Of a stretch of 64,000 bases of DNA, positions 7,184 through 16,773 are shown one piece after another. Source of the DNA: Gordonia paraffinivorans NBRC 108238 (GTDB lineage Bacteria > Actinomycetota > Actinomycetes > Mycobacteriales > Mycobacteriaceae). The stretch is from NCBI RefSeq assembly GCF_000344155.1, contig NZ_BAOQ01000013.1, positions 62,001-126,000 of the forward strand, in the 5' to 3' direction. The translations under genes and the position numbers were made by a program. The notes under the pieces were generated by a model. The model ran no database searches, was not told the DNA's origin, and saw only the letters and a program-made list of their open reading frames with translations. How positions within the stretch are numbered: the stretch's first letter is position 1; every line of letters begins with the position of its first letter.

Positions 7184-9433
7184 CTACGACTTGTCCAGGT
7201 ACTTGATCTTGTGCGGCACCAGGATCCCGTCGACCAGGTCGGCCAGCGGGGAATGATCGAGCAGCGTGAGATCCTCGCTCACCACTTCCTCGGCCAGCCC
7301 ACGCGCGTCCTCGATGATCTCGACGTCCTCCAGCAGTGACAGGAACCTCAATGACGAGTTCTGCCCGGACTGCAACGACCCGAGCAGGTCGCCCTCGCGT
7401 CGCTGTTCGAGGTCGACGCGGGCGAGCTCGAAGCCGTCGTTGGACGCGGCAACCGCCCGCAGTCGCTGCATCGACTGCGAGACGTCCTTGGCGTTGGTCA
7501 TCAGCAGACACAGTCCCGCATGCCGCCCACGACCGACGCGACCGCGGAGCTGATGCAGCTGGCTCACGCCGAACCGGTCTGCGTCGACGATGACCATCGT
7601 GGTCGCGTTCGGGACGTCGACACCGACCTCGATCACGGTGGTGGACACCAGCACGTCGACCTCGCCGCGCCCGAAGGCGTCCATGATGGCGTTCTTCTCG
7701 TCCGGCGCCATCCGACCGTGCAGCATCTCCACCCGCCGGTGCGCGAACGGCCCCGAGACCAGCGCCTCGTACTGCTCGATCACCGACCTGGTCTTGGGAC
7801 CCTTCTCCTCCTCCGGCCCCGACTGCGGCTCCGGATCGTCGTCGCCGATGCGCGAACACACGACGTAGACCTGGCGGCCGGCGTCGATCTCCTCGTTGGC
7901 CCGCGACCACACGCGGTCCACCCAGTTCTGGCGGGACATCGGCACCACCGACGTCATGATCGGCTGGCGGCCGCGGGGCAGCTCACGCAACACCGAGGTC
8001 TCGAGGTCGCCGAAAGCCGTCATCGCGACCGTGCGCGGGATCGGGGTCGCGGTCATCACCAGGAAGTGCGGCACCCGTCCGTCGCGTCCCCTGCTGCGCA
8101 ACACATCCCGTTGCTCGACGCCGAACCGGTGCTGCTCGTCGACGACGACGAGGCCGAGGTCGAAGAACTCGACCTTCTCCTCGAGCAATGCGTGCGTGCC
8201 GACGACGATCCCGGCGTTGCCGGTCACCACGTCGAGGAGTGTCTCGCGCCGCCCCTTGGTCTTCATCGACCCGGTGAGCAGGGCGATGCGCGTGGCGCCC
8301 TCGGCCGCGGTCAGCTCTCCCCCTTCGGCGAGATCGCCGAGCATCTTCTTCATCGTCCGGTGATGCTGGGCGGCAAGGACCTCCGTGGGCGCGAGGATCG
8401 CGCATTGATGGCCGTTGTCGACGACCCGCAGCATCGCGAGCAGCGACACGAGGGTCTTGCCGGAGCCGACCTCGCCCTGCAGGAGTCGCGACATCGGTTG
8501 TGCGCGGGCGAGATCCTCACCGAGTTCCTCGCCCACGGTGAGCTGTCCCTCGGTGAGCTGGAACGGCAGTCGCTCGCGCAGCTTGTCCTCGAGGCCGCCC
8601 GGAACGTGCGGGCACGGCGGCGCGGCGTCGGCGCGGCCGGCGATCCGCCGCTGCGCGAGGACCGTCTGGATCGCCAGCGCCTCATCGAATTTCAGCCGGT
8701 ACGAGGCGACCTTGACGTCGTCCTCGGTCTCCGGGAGGTGGATCTTGCGGATCGCCTCGTCGGTGCTGATGAGTCCGCGCTCCACACGCTGCTGTTCGGT
8801 GAGCGCGTCCGGGATGGGCGGACAGTGGTCGAGAACCCGGCGCACCGCGCCGAGGATCTCCCAGGTCTGCACCTGCTTGGTGGCCGGGTACAGCGGCAGG
8901 ATGTCGCGGTCGAACATGGCGGCCAGCGGATGCCCGCCGTGTTCGCGGCCGATCTCCTCCTCGACCGCATAGATCTCGGTGAGCATCTTGGAGCCGACGA
9001 CGTGTTCGACCTCGGGCTCGCCGTCGGGAAGGATCATCCATTCCGGATGCGACAGTTGGATCTGATCGCGGAAGTACTTGACCGTCCCGGCCATCATCAC
9101 CCGCGCACCCGGGCGCAACTGGTTCTTGATGAAGCGGGGGTTGAAGAAGCTCGCCTCGTAGACCTCGTGGTCGTCGGTGACCGTCACCTTGAGGAACTGC
9201 CCGCGCCTGCTGCGCATCTGGATCAGATCCGACCTGGTGATGCGCCCGACGATCGTCAGCCACTCCCCCGGTTCCGGCCGGGTGTGGTCCGACGCGCGTC
9301 CGCGACGGACATATCTGCGCGGGGTGTAGCGCAACAGCTCCCCGACGGTCGACACACCGAGCGTCTCGAGCTTCTCGGCAGGCTTGGGGCCGAGGACCTC
9401 CGACAGCGCATCCGACAGTGCCGCCTCGATCAC
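7184..9433 (-). CDS. recG: ATP-dependent DNA helicase RecG
   Basis: RecG remodels stalled replication forks and branch-migrates Holliday junctions. The 749-residue product has the N-terminal wedge/OB region, Walker [15 protein letters not shown] near residue 320, the DEQH box ([14 protein letters not shown]) near 430, MTATPIPRT, and the C-terminal helicase motifs ending in QLRGRVGRG. The frame stays open to 9829, but homologous sequence begins at GTG 9433 ([15 protein letters not shown]), whose GTGA overlaps the stop of the upstream DAK2 gene. Confidence 0.97.
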   Translation of the reverse strand: MIEAALSDALSEVLGPKPAEKLETLGVSTVGELLRYTPRRYVRRGRASDHTRPEPGEWLTIVGRITRSDLIQMRSRRGQFLKVTVTDDHEVYEASFFNPRFIKNQLRPGARVMMAGTVKYFRDQIQLSHPEWMILPDGEPEVEHVVGSKMLTEIYAVEEEIGREHGGHPLAAMFDRDILPLYPATKQVQTWEILGAVRRVLDHCPPIPDALTEQQRVERGLISTDEAIRKIHLPETEDDVKVASYRLKFDEALAIQTVLAQRRIAGRADAAPPCPHVPGGLEDKLRERLPFQLTEGQLTVGEELGEDLARAQPMSRLLQGEVGSGKTLVSLLAMLRVVDNGHQCAILAPTEVLAAQHHRTMKKMLGDLAEGGELTAAEGATRIALLTGSMKTKGRRETLLDVVTGNAGIVVGTHALLEEKVEFFDLGLVVVDEQHRFGVEQRDVLRSRGRDGRVPHFLVMTATPIPRTVAMTAFGDLETSVLRELPRGRQPIMTSVVPMSRQNWVDRVWSRANEEIDAGRQVYVVCSRIGDDDPEPQSGPEEEKGPKTRSVIEQYEALVSGPFAHRRVEMLHGRMAPDEKNAIMDAFGRGEVDVLVSTTVIEVGVDVPNATTMVIVDADRFGVSQLHQLRGRVGRGRHAGLCLLMTNAKDVSQSMQRLRAVAASNDGFELARVDLEQRREGDLLGSLQSGQNSSLRFLSLLEDVEIIEDARGLAEEVVSEDLTLLDHSPLADLVDGILVPHKIKYLDKS

Positions 9434-11079
9434 TCCACACCCACCTGCAGGAGATCGGTGCGTTGTCCGGTGCGGTAGACGGCGAGCTCGATGCCGGGAT
9501 GACTCCGCCGCATCTGCTCGCCGACGGCCTCGAGTGCGGCCGCGTCGACGTCGATCCCGGCGAGGATCGTCACCAGCTCGCCGCCGGTCGCGAGCATGAG
9601 GTCGATGAGCGCCGTGCTCGCCGAGGTCTGATCCGGCGCGACGACGAGCACGTCGTCGCCGATGAGGCCGAGCACGTCGCCGACCTCGCACATCCCGGCC
9701 AACGTCATCATCTTGGTGGTCGCCCGCTGCAGCGACCCCCACCGCGCCCCGGCGGCCGCCTCGGCCATCGCGTAGGCGTCGACATCGGGCACCTCGCTGG
9801 GGTCGTGCACCGCGAGCGCGGCCAGGCACTGGGTCATCGACGCGGTCGGCAGCATCAGCACCGACCGCTGCGACGACCGCACCTCGGTGGTGACCGTGAC
9901 CAGATCCTGGGAACTCAACGCGCCGTTCGCCATCACCACGACGTGTGCGCTGTCGGTATCGCGGATCGCGGTGCCGAGTTGCTGTGCGGTGAGCCCGTTG
10001 TCGCCGCGCAGCACGGTGGCGCCGGCCTCGGCGAAGAGCTCGGCCGCGCCGTCGCCGTAGGCCACGGCGACGACCGCGCGCTTGTGCCGGGGCGGCGGCT
10101 CGTTCGAATCCGACTGGGCGCGAATGGCGTCGAGGGCGAAGCAGCTGATCCGGATGTCGGACAGCCGGCCCAGCCCGGCCCCGGCCTCCACCGCGGCACC
10201 GGGCTCGCAGGTGTGCACGTGCACGGAGAAGCGCTCGCCCTCACCGCTGGAACTGTCGCCGACGATGACGACGGCGTCGCCGAGATCGTCGAGTCTCTCC
10301 CGCAGTTCGGCGATCTGCTCGGCGGCCGCCCCGTCGAGCAGGTACATCACCTCGAAGTCCTGGTCGCTGCTGTCTGCGCACGGGTCGTCGATGCCGTGCC
10401 CGAGGGTCTCGCTGTCGGTGAGGATGCCCCGGTACCGACGACGCCGGTTCGCGACCCCGGTGACCACCTGCACCATCGCGTCGACGATGGCCAGGAACCC
10501 CCGACCGCCGGCGTCGACGACGCCCGCCGACGCCAGTACCGACAACTGTTCCGGGGTGTGCTCCAGCGCGTCGGCGCAGTCGTCGGCGATGGCGCGGACG
10601 AGGTCGGCGGGCGAATCCTCCTCGTGCGCGGCCGCCGACTCCGCGGCAACCCGGACCAGCGTGAGGACCGTCCCCTCGCGGGGCTCGCTGACCGCGCGGG
10701 TCGCGGCGAGCGACCCCAGCCGCAACCCCAGGCTCGCGAGCTCGCCGAAGCTCGCCGACTCGGCGTTGCCGAGGATCTCGGCGCCATCGGCCAGCCCGAC
10801 GAGGATCTGCGACAGGATGATGCCGGAGTTGCCGCGGGCCTGCGACACCGCGCCGTCGGCCATGGCGCGAGCGACGTCCAACAGGCCCGCGTCCTCGGGG
10901 AGGGCGGCCGCCGCCTCGGCCGCCGCCCGCATGGTGAACAGCATGTTGCTGCCGGTGTCGGAGTCCGGGATCGGGAACACGTTGAGATCGTTGATCTCAC
11001 CCCGCAACGCCTCGAGCTGCTCGACGCAGACATGGGCCCAGTCGCGCAGCAGCTGGGGATTGATGGTGCGGGCGATCAC
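9430..11079 (-). CDS. DAK2/DegV-type fatty acid kinase subunit FakA-like protein
   Basis: A 549-residue protein of the YloV/FakA family. The DAK2 kinase motif DSDTGSN lies at residues 39-45 after NDLNVFPIP, and HVHTCEPG lies in the middle domain. FakA phosphorylates fatty acids bound to FakB (DegV) proteins. No FakB gene is adjacent, so the role here is by family only. The start GTG 11079 fits the beginning of homology; upstream in-frame codons run antisense to the rpmB promoter. It is translationally coupled to recG, the same order as in mycobacteria. Confidence 0.9.
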   Translation of the reverse strand: MIARTINPQLLRDWAHVCVEQLEALRGEINDLNVFPIPDSDTGSNMLFTMRAAAEAAAALPEDAGLLDVARAMADGAVSQARGNSGIILSQILVGLADGAEILGNAESASFGELASLGLRLGSLAATRAVSEPREGTVLTLVRVAAESAAAHEEDSPADLVRAIADDCADALEHTPEQLSVLASAGVVDAGGRGFLAIVDAMVQVVTGVANRRRRYRGILTDSETLGHGIDDPCADSSDQDFEVMYLLDGAAAEQIAELRERLDDLGDAVVIVGDSSSGEGERFSVHVHTCEPGAAVEAGAGLGRLSDIRISCFALDAIRAQSDSNEPPPRHKRAVVAVAYGDGAAELFAEAGATVLRGDNGLTAQQLGTAIRDTDSAHVVVMANGALSSQDLVTVTTEVRSSQRSVLMLPTASMTQCLAALAVHDPSEVPDVDAYAMAEAAAGARWGSLQRATTKMMTLAGMCEVGDVLGLIGDDVLVVAPDQTSASTALIDLMLATGGELVTILAGIDVDAAALEAVGEQMRRSHPGIELAVYRTGQRTDLLQVGVE

Positions 11080-11352
11080 TCGGTGACTCTTTCTCGCTCT
11101 GCCATACTCGGCGACGGGGCGGGCTCGGAGGAGATTGTGTCTCAGGTTACTCGGCCCCGCCGACGCCCCGTCGGACCGACGACGACCGGGCGTGGGTCGC
11201 CGGCCGGGCGGTCCGGGCCGGATTTGGCCACACACACCCGGGCTGGTTATCCTTGCAGGGTTGCCTTTCGGTCAACGCGCACACCATCGGGTGGTGCCGT
11301 TACCCGAGAGGCTGACCACGAGACCATATTCATCTATCAAGGGAGTTCGACG

Positions 11353-11544
11353 ATGGCTGCCGTCTGCGATATCTGCGGCAAGGGCCCGGGCTTCGGCAAG
11401 TCGGTGTCTCACTCGCACCGCCGCACCAACCGCCGCTGGAACCCGAACATCCAGTCCGTTCGCGTCGAGGTCGCCCCGGGCAACCGCAAGCGCAAGAACG
11501 TCTGCACCTCCTGCCTGAAGGCCGGCAAGCACGCAGCTGTCTGA
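11353..11544 (+). CDS. rpmB: 50S ribosomal protein L28, zinc-ribbon form
   Basis: A 63-residue L28 with both CxxC pairs (VCDICG at the start and VCTSC near the end), i.e. the zinc-binding C+ paralogue. AAGGGAG lies 8 bases before the ATG. It is divergent from the FakA-like gene and followed by a strong terminator. Organisms with several L28 genes often switch to a Cys-less copy under zinc starvation; no other copy is in this window. Confidence 0.97.
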   Translation: MAAVCDICGKGPGFGKSVSHSHRRTNRRWNPNIQSVRVEVAPGNRKRKNVCTSCLKAGKHAAV

Positions 11545-11590
11545 TCTCCCCTCACCCCTCGTGGGTGATGTGAGGTTCGAAGGCTTCTGA

Positions 11591-11637
11591 AGACCCGACG
11601 CCGGGTGAGCGTGAGCTCCCCCAGCGTCGGGTCTTTG
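11591..11637 (+). terminator. terminator after rpmB
   Basis: The 11-base arms AGACCCGACGC (11591-11601) and GCGTCGGGTCT (11624-11634) with an internal smaller stem are followed by a short TTT run. It separates rpmB from the crotonase gene. Confidence 0.8.
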
Positions 11638-11649
11638 GTGTGAGCGGGT

Positions 11650-11655
11650 TAATGT
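11650..11655 (+). promoter_or_regulatory. -10 box TAATGT for a leaderless crotonase mRNA
   Basis: TAATGT ends 8 bases before ATG 11664. With a TANNNT -10, transcription would begin at or beside the start codon. This favours 11664 over the in-frame ATG at 11652, which lies inside the box. Confidence 0.5.
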
Positions 11656-11663
11656 TTCGTCCC

Positions 11664-12485
11664 ATGACCTCCACACCATCCCCCGCAACCGCACAGTCCG
11701 ATTCGCCCGAATTCGTCACCGAGTCCAACGGCGTCCTGACCCTCGCCGTCTCGGCTGCAGGCGCCGGCAACTCGCTCGACGACGACGCCATCGCGGCGGG
11801 CACGCAGGCCCTGCGCGAGGTGGCCCGCGGGCAGCGCGACGTGGGCGCGGTTCTCCTGGTGGGCCTGGGCAAGAACTTCTGCGCAGGCGGAAACGTGCGC
11901 GCGTTCGCCGCGGCCGACGACCGCCCCACCTACCTCCGGCTCATCGCCGACAACTTCCACGACTTCGTCGCGGCCCTGTACGAGGCGGAGGTTCCCGTCG
12001 TCGTCGCCGCGAAGGGATGGGCGGCCGGCGCCGGCATGTCGCTGGTCCTGCACGCCGACGTCGCCATCGGCGGCAGCGGCACCAAGCTGCGCCCGGCCTA
12101 TCGCGGGATCGGCCTCACCCCCGACGGCGGCCTCACGTGGACCCTTCCCCGGGCCGTCGGCGCGGCCCGCGCCCGCCAGATCATCCTGACCGACCGGGTC
12201 GTCTCCGCCAACGAGGCGCTGAACTGGGGCATCCTTTCCGAGATCGTCGCCGACGACGAGATCGAATCGGTCGCCCGCGCCAACGCCGAGGCGATCGCCG
12301 CCGGCCCCCGCTCGGCCGACTCCGGCGCCAAGCGCCTGCTGTCGCTGGCGTCGGAGACCTCGCTGGTCGAGCACCTCGCCCTCGAGGGACGGTCCATCTC
12401 CGAGCGGTCGGGGCGTCCCGAGGGCATCGAGGGTGTCGACGCGTTCGTCGGCAAGCGGGCGCCGGAGTTCGGCAGGACTCGCTGA
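11664..12485 (+). CDS. enoyl-CoA hydratase/isomerase family protein
   Basis: A 273-residue crotonase-fold protein. The oxyanion-hole segments are GKNFCAGGNVRAF and GWAAGAGMSLVLHADVAI. The following LTPDGGLTWTLPRAVG region carries the acidic residue position, here Asp-containing, as in several isomerase-like members. It should act on an acyl-CoA, but the substrate cannot be read from sequence. It is convergent with ung and separated from it by a perfect bidirectional hairpin. No beta-oxidation partners are adjacent. Confidence 0.88.
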   Translation: MTSTPSPATAQSDSPEFVTESNGVLTLAVSAAGAGNSLDDDAIAAGTQALREVARGQRDVGAVLLVGLGKNFCAGGNVRAFAAADDRPTYLRLIADNFHDFVAALYEAEVPVVVAAKGWAAGAGMSLVLHADVAIGGSGTKLRPAYRGIGLTPDGGLTWTLPRAVGAARARQIILTDRVVSANEALNWGILSEIVADDEIESVARANAEAIAAGPRSADSGAKRLLSLASETSLVEHLALEGRSISERSGRPEGIEGVDAFVGKRAPEFGRTR

Positions 12486-12496
12486 ACTCGTCGACC

Positions 12497-12539
12497 ACAC
12501 ACGACCGCCCGCTTCCGTCGGAAGCGGGCGGTCGTGTGT
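12497..12539. terminator. perfect 20-bp bidirectional terminator hairpin
   Basis: Two perfect 20-base arms (12497-12516 and 12520-12539) are separated by only GTC, between the convergent crotonase and ung stops. The near-palindrome can act on both strands. Confidence 0.88.
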
Positions 12540-12546
12540 TCGGCAT

Positions 12547-13233
12547 CTAGGGCAGCCGCCAGTCCACCGGATCGGCGCCGAGATCGAGCAGTTCCTCGTT
12601 GGCGCGGCTGAAGGGCCGGGACCCGAAGAACCCGCGGGAGGCCGACAACGGCGACGGATGCGGGGAGACGATCGTCGGGACGTCGGGCAGCCACTTCTCC
12701 AGCCCGGCGGCGTCGCGCCCCCACAGGATCGCGACGAGAGGTTCGTCACGTGCGGCGAGCGCCTTGATCGCGCACTCGGTCACCTCTTCCCAGCCCTTCC
12801 CGCGGTGGGAACCGGGCTCACCGGGCGCCACGGTCAGGACCCTGTTCAACAGCAGCACGCCGTTGTCGGCCCACGGGGTGAGGTCGCCGGTGCTCGGCAT
12901 CGGATACCCGAGATCCGAGCAGTACTCGGTGAAGATGTTGGCCAGCGACCGGGGGATGGGACGCACCTCGGGTGCAACCGAGAAGCTCAGTCCGACAGCA
13001 TGTCCCGGCGTCGGGTACGGATCCTGGCCGACGATCAGCACCCGCACGTCGTCGATCGGCCTGGTGAAGGCACGCAGGATGTGCGGCCCGGCCGGCAGAT
13101 AACGGCGCCCGGCCGCGAGTTCGGCCCGCAGGAACTGGCCCATCTCGGTGATGATCGGCTCGACGGGCGCGAGGGCCTCGGCCCAGCCGGGGTCGATGAT
13201 CTCGGAGAGCGGTCTGGGCTGCGCGGTCGTCAC
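12547..13233 (-). CDS. ung: uracil-DNA glycosylase, family 1
   Basis: Ung removes uracil from DNA arising from cytosine deamination. The 228-residue product has the water-activating motif GQDPYP (Asp71) and the HPSPLSA motif with catalytic His192, plus [12 protein letters not shown] 13233 is chosen because AGGGGAG lies 10 bases upstream; a frame open to TTG 13269 has no such site, and the chosen length equals that of E. coli Ung. It lies just downstream of the carbonic-anhydrase-like gene on the same strand. Confidence 0.96.
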   Translation of the reverse strand: MTTAQPRPLSEIIDPGWAEALAPVEPIITEMGQFLRAELAAGRRYLPAGPHILRAFTRPIDDVRVLIVGQDPYPTPGHAVGLSFSVAPEVRPIPRSLANIFTEYCSDLGYPMPSTGDLTPWADNGVLLLNRVLTVAPGEPGSHRGKGWEEVTECAIKALAARDEPLVAILWGRDAAGLEKWLPDVPTIVSPHPSPLSASRGFFGSRPFSRANEELLDLGADPVDWRLP

Positions 13234-13281
13234 TGGAGTCGGCTCCCCTTCAGTCGGTCCGTCGGTCAATCGTTCGGGCGC

Positions 13282-13803
13282 TCAGTCGATCCGACGCAAT
13301 GCGTCGCGATAGTGCCGGGCGTTCTGGAAGTACATGTCGCAGTTGAGTTCGGTGTGCCCTTCCGGGACCTCGTAGTTCTCGCGGATCTTCGCCGGGACGC
13401 CGAGGGCCATGCGGCGGGGCGGGAGATCGAACTTGAACGGCACGACCGCCCCGGCGCCGACGATCGCGCCCGAGCCGATCGTCGAGCCGTTGAGCACCAC
13501 CGACCCGGAGGCGATGAGGCAGTCGTCGCCGATGGTCGCCCCCTCGATGTGGGCGTTGTGGCCGACGACGCAGCGGGCGCCGATGACCGTGGGCTCGAAG
13601 ACGGTGCAGTGGATGACGGTGCCGTCCTGGATGTTGGACCGCTCGCCGATGGTGATGGTGCCGTAGTCGCCGCGGAGCACCGCGCCGGGCCAGACCGAGA
13701 CCCCGTCGCCGAGGGTGACGTTGCCGATCACCACCGCATCGGGATGGACATAGGTGTCGGCCCCCAGGGTGGGCACACGGTCGTCGAGTGCGTAGATCGC
13801 CAT
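13282..13803 (-). CDS. gamma-carbonic-anhydrase-like left-handed beta-helix protein
   Basis: 173 residues of hexapeptide repeats (VVIGNVTLGDGVSVWPG, SGSVVLNGSTIGSGAIV) identify the gamma-CA/PaaY/YrdA family, trimers with an inter-subunit zinc site. His65 and His82 match the first two ligands. The family usually has a second His five residues after the middle one; here GHNAHIEG places His85 three residues on and Glu at 87. Activity is therefore uncertain. A TAGAGT box six bases before the ATG suggests leaderless transcription. It is followed by ung. Confidence 0.9.
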   Translation of the reverse strand: MAIYALDDRVPTLGADTYVHPDAVVIGNVTLGDGVSVWPGAVLRGDYGTITIGERSNIQDGTVIHCTVFEPTVIGARCVVGHNAHIEGATIGDDCLIASGSVVLNGSTIGSGAIVGAGAVVPFKFDLPPRRMALGVPAKIRENYEVPEGHTELNCDMYFQNARHYRDALRRID

Positions 13804-13809
13804 ACGCAG

Positions 13810-13815
13810 ACTCTA
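13810..13815 (-). promoter_or_regulatory. -10 box TAGAGT for the gamma-CA-like gene
   Basis: On the minus strand TAGAGT is followed by six bases and then ATG 13803, the spacing of a leaderless transcript. Confidence 0.5.
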
Positions 13816-13848
13816 ACCAGACCGGCACCGCTCATCCGGCGTGGGCCG

Positions 13849-15090
13849 TCACACGGTCCAGGCCAACCGGAAGCGTTCGGCGATGAACTCCGGGGTGTGG
13901 TCCGGGAAGCGGGTGACCTCGTATCGCCGGACCGCGACCACGGCGTCGACGATCTCATCGCCCAGGATCTCGCGCAACGCCTCCGACGAATCGAGTCGAT
14001 CGACGATCGTCCGCTGATCGGAGGCGAGCCGGGCGCCGCGCCGCTCGGGCGGACACTCGACCGGATCGACGGCGACCTCCGGCGGCAGTTCGGCACGCCG
14101 GGCGATGCCACGGGCGGCCGCACCCAGCACGGCGGCCGTCGCGAGGTAGACGTTGGCCGACGGGTCGACGGCCTTCACCTCGATGTTCGCATCGCGGCCC
14201 GCTCCCCCGGCGGTCTCCGCCCGGACCAGGCGGACCGCGGCCTCCCGGTTCTCGACACCCCAGCACGCGTATGCGCCTGCCCACTGTCCCCGGCGCGTGC
14301 GCAGGCACGAGACCACCGAGCCGCACAGCACTCCCTGGAGTTCCGGCAGGGCCTCGAGGATGCCCGCCACCGCGTGCTCCCCGTCGGCGGTCATGCCGGC
14401 GGCGCCCGAACCGTCCGAGAACAGCGGGGCACCGCCCCTCCTCAGCGAGATGTGCTGGTGCGCACCGCACCCCGCTTCGTCGGCGAACGGCTTCGGTGAA
14501 AGGGCCGCACGCACACCGTGTCTGCGCGCCACCCGGCCGATGACGATCCGGGCGAGCACCAGCCGGTCGGCTGCGGTCACCGGATCGGCGGGCGCCAGCG
14601 ACACCTCGAACTGCAGGCGCGCGTGCTCGGGATGGACCTGCTCCACCTCGACACCGGCCGTGCCGAGGTCGACGATCAAGTCCCGGACGAAATCCTCCTG
14701 CCCCAGGAGGCCGGCGGCGCCGTAGGGCGTCCAATCGTGTGCCGGGAGTGCAGCTCCGTCGGGCGCGACGAGCACGAACTCGATCTCGTGTCCCACCGAC
14801 GCCTCCAGGTCGTCGGCGGCGAGTTCGGCCACGACGCGTCGCAGCGTGCCGCGCGGGCACAACGACGACGGTTCGCCGGTCAGCTCGTGGAACTCGGCGG
14901 GCGTCCAGGACAGGTCGTGGTCCAGGCGGGCGCGGGCATCGGGGACGATGCGCAGACGCTGGTCCCCGACCACGCCCGTCGAGGAGGTGCTGAACGCGAC
15001 ACCGGTCGCGTCGATCGCGAATGCGTGCCACGAGGGCCCGGCGCCGAGACCGGCGGAGGCGAAGGCCTCGGCCCGTCCGCCGGGCACCAT
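13849..15090 (-). CDS. glutamine-synthetase-family protein (GlnA-like, non-canonical)
   Basis: A 413-residue protein (from ATG) with the glutamine synthetase catalytic domain: the metal-binding EIE in VGHEIEFVLVAP, GCGAHQHISL, and CWGVENREAAVRLV with the downstream Arg-rich substrate region. It is shorter and more divergent than the nitrogen-assimilating GlnA and lacks the adenylylation-loop Tyr context, so it is more likely a gamma-glutamyl ligase for amines or amino acids. The homologous reading frame appears to continue upstream of 15090 to a stop near 15210 without a standard start codon; an ATA followed by TCGCCCAGG sits where a start might be expected. Substrate unknown. Confidence 0.85.
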   Translation of the reverse strand: MVPGGRAEAFASAGLGAGPSWHAFAIDATGVAFSTSSTGVVGDQRLRIVPDARARLDHDLSWTPAEFHELTGEPSSLCPRGTLRRVVAELAADDLEASVGHEIEFVLVAPDGAALPAHDWTPYGAAGLLGQEDFVRDLIVDLGTAGVEVEQVHPEHARLQFEVSLAPADPVTAADRLVLARIVIGRVARRHGVRAALSPKPFADEAGCGAHQHISLRRGGAPLFSDGSGAAGMTADGEHAVAGILEALPELQGVLCGSVVSCLRTRRGQWAGAYACWGVENREAAVRLVRAETAGGAGRDANIEVKAVDPSANVYLATAAVLGAAARGIARRAELPPEVAVDPVECPPERRGARLASDQRTIVDRLDSSEALREILGDEIVDAVVAVRRYEVTRFPDHTPEFIAERFRLAWTV

Positions 15091-15237
15091 CTTGGCGAGG
15101 ATCAGTCCGGCCGGGTTGACGACCGTTGCGAGCAGTGTCGGGGCGATCTCCGCGTCGCCGCCGACATCCCTGGGCGATATGGCCAGAGTGTGGCCGAGGG
15201 GGCCTCCTCAGGAAGCGAAATCGCAGGAGTTGTCCCG

Positions 15238-16275
15238 CTATCGGCGCGGTTGGGAGAAGGACTGCCAGCCGTGCAGGTCGGGACCGTCGGGACCGCCGAC
15301 GCGTCGTCCGTCCACCCACACCTCGGGCACCGGTCCTCCGGCCTCGCGGACCGAGCCGATGACGGTCCAGCCCGCGGGTACCGACGCGGGCTCGAAAGCC
15401 GCGAGCAGATGGTGGTCCTCGCCACCGGTGAGCACCCATTCGCCGACGTCCGCGCCGAGTTCGTCCGCCACGGCGTCGAGGTCGCCGCGCCTCGGGATCG
15501 CGTCGACGCGCACCTCCATCGCCAGGCCCGCCGCCCGCGACATCGTGATCAGTTCTTCGACGAGTCCGTCGGAGATGTCGGTCATCGCGTGCGCGCCGGC
15601 CGCCGCGGCGATGGGCCCCTGGGTCAGGTCAGGAGACGGAACACGGTGCAGGGCAACGACGTCCGGCCAGGACTCCGGGCCGCTTTCGGCATCGGACAGC
15701 ACGGCCAGGCCCGCGGCGCTCGCTCCCAGCGGACCGCTCACCGCGAGGACGTCGCCGCTGCGGGCACCGCCGAGCGACACCGGACGCCTCCCCTCGAGGG
15801 CACCGACCGCGGTCACGCTGACGACCACCTCGGCGGCGGCGACGAGATCGCCGCCGAGGACCCGCGCGCCGAGCCCGTGCGCGGCGTCGACGACTCCGTC
15901 GTTGAGGTCGAGGACGACGCCGACGGGGGTCTCGGGCGGGCACGCGATGGATATCACGAGTCCGGTGGTGCGCCCGCCCATCGCCGCGACGTCGGCAGCG
16001 CTCTGGATCACCGCCCGCGCCCCGACCTGCCGGGGAGTGGACCAGTCGAAACGGAAATGCCGGCCCTCCACGACGGTGTCGGTGCTGATCACCGTCGACC
16101 CGCCGATGTCGAGGACGGCCGCGTCGTCACCCGACCCGATCACGATGTCGTCGGCCGGGCCGGCGGCCGTTGCCGCGGCGGTGAGGGCGGAGATCACCGC
16201 CCGCTCGCCGATGCGTCCCACCGGTGCGCAGCGGTCGATGCCGCCCGGGCCGCCCCCGGCGTCGTCGGAGGTCAC
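15238..16275 (-). CDS. thiL: thiamine-monophosphate kinase
   Basis: ThiL phosphorylates thiamine monophosphate to the diphosphate cofactor. The 345-residue product has GDDAAVLDIGG, STDTVVEGRHFRFDW and LGGDLVAAAEVVVSVTAVG, the metal- and ATP-binding elements of the PurM-like fold, and DISDGLVEEL near the C-terminal half. GTG 16275 is taken because homology begins there; the longer frame to 16476 adds low-complexity residues and overlaps the divergent RAM-domain promoter. The neighbouring order (ung, thiL, DUF3515, gpsA) follows mycobacteria. Confidence 0.95.
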   Translation of the reverse strand: MTSDDAGGGPGGIDRCAPVGRIGERAVISALTAAATAAGPADDIVIGSGDDAAVLDIGGSTVISTDTVVEGRHFRFDWSTPRQVGARAVIQSAADVAAMGGRTTGLVISIACPPETPVGVVLDLNDGVVDAAHGLGARVLGGDLVAAAEVVVSVTAVGALEGRRPVSLGGARSGDVLAVSGPLGASAAGLAVLSDAESGPESWPDVVALHRVPSPDLTQGPIAAAAGAHAMTDISDGLVEELITMSRAAGLAMEVRVDAIPRRGDLDAVADELGADVGEWVLTGGEDHHLLAAFEPASVPAGWTVIGSVREAGGPVPEVWVDGRRVGGPDGPDLHGWQSFSQPRR

Positions 16276-16463
16276 TGGTCGAGTCCCACTCTGGTCGAGT
16301 CCCCTTTGAGTCGCGCGCGAACCGGGTTGTCGGTGACAATGTGAGCCACAGTGTATTGGGCACCGGGGTGTCGGGAATCGGGCGAACGGGGTTCGCCGCC
16401 GAGCACCCTCTGCCGGCTCCGCGGGCCGGGGTCGACAAGGGCGCACAGACGGAGAGGAAATCC

Positions 16464-16703
16464 GTGGTTCAGGCATACATACTGATCCAGACCGAGGTCG
16501 GGAGGGCCGCGCTCGCTGCGGCGACGATCGCGGAGATCTCAGGGGTCGCCTCGTCCGAAGAGGTCAGCGGACCGTACGACGTGATCGTCCGGGTCGACGC
16601 CGCCGACGCCACCGACCTCACCCAGAACGTCGTTCCCCAGATCCAGAAGGTGGCCGGGATCACCCGGACCCTGACCTGCTCCGTGGTGACGTCCGCCACG
16701 TAG
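16464..16703 (+). CDS. stand-alone Lrp/AsnC ligand-binding (RAM) domain protein
   Basis: 79 residues forming only the C-terminal effector domain of Lrp/AsnC regulators (VQAYILIQTEVG, GPYDVIVRVDAADATDL, ITRTLTCSV), with no helix-turn-helix. Stand-alone RAM domains oligomerise and bind amino acids and can modify full-length Lrp proteins. The start is GTG 16464 with GGAGAGGAAA just upstream. It is divergent from thiL and 70 bp upstream of the DUF3515 gene. The ligand is unknown. Confidence 0.88.
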   Translation: MVQAYILIQTEVGRAALAAATIAEISGVASSEEVSGPYDVIVRVDAADATDLTQNVVPQIQKVAGITRTLTCSVVTSAT

Positions 16704-16761
16704 GCGAGGCCTCACCGTCACCGAGAGCCGTCCCGGCGCCCGGGGTTCTCGGCGGTTCTCC

Positions 16762-16767
16762 TACTGT
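16762..16767 (+). promoter_or_regulatory. -10 box TACTGT for the DUF3515 gene
   Basis: TACTGT followed by six bases and GTG 16774 fits a leaderless transcript, giving the DUF3515 gene its own promoter after the RAM gene. Confidence 0.55.
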
Positions 16768-16773
16768 GGTGAC

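Noticed and set aside
16276..16304. Short direct repeat TGGTCGAGTCCC in the thiL promoter
   Set aside because: Only two copies of 12 bp in a GC-rich stretch; too little to call an operator or mobile element footprint.
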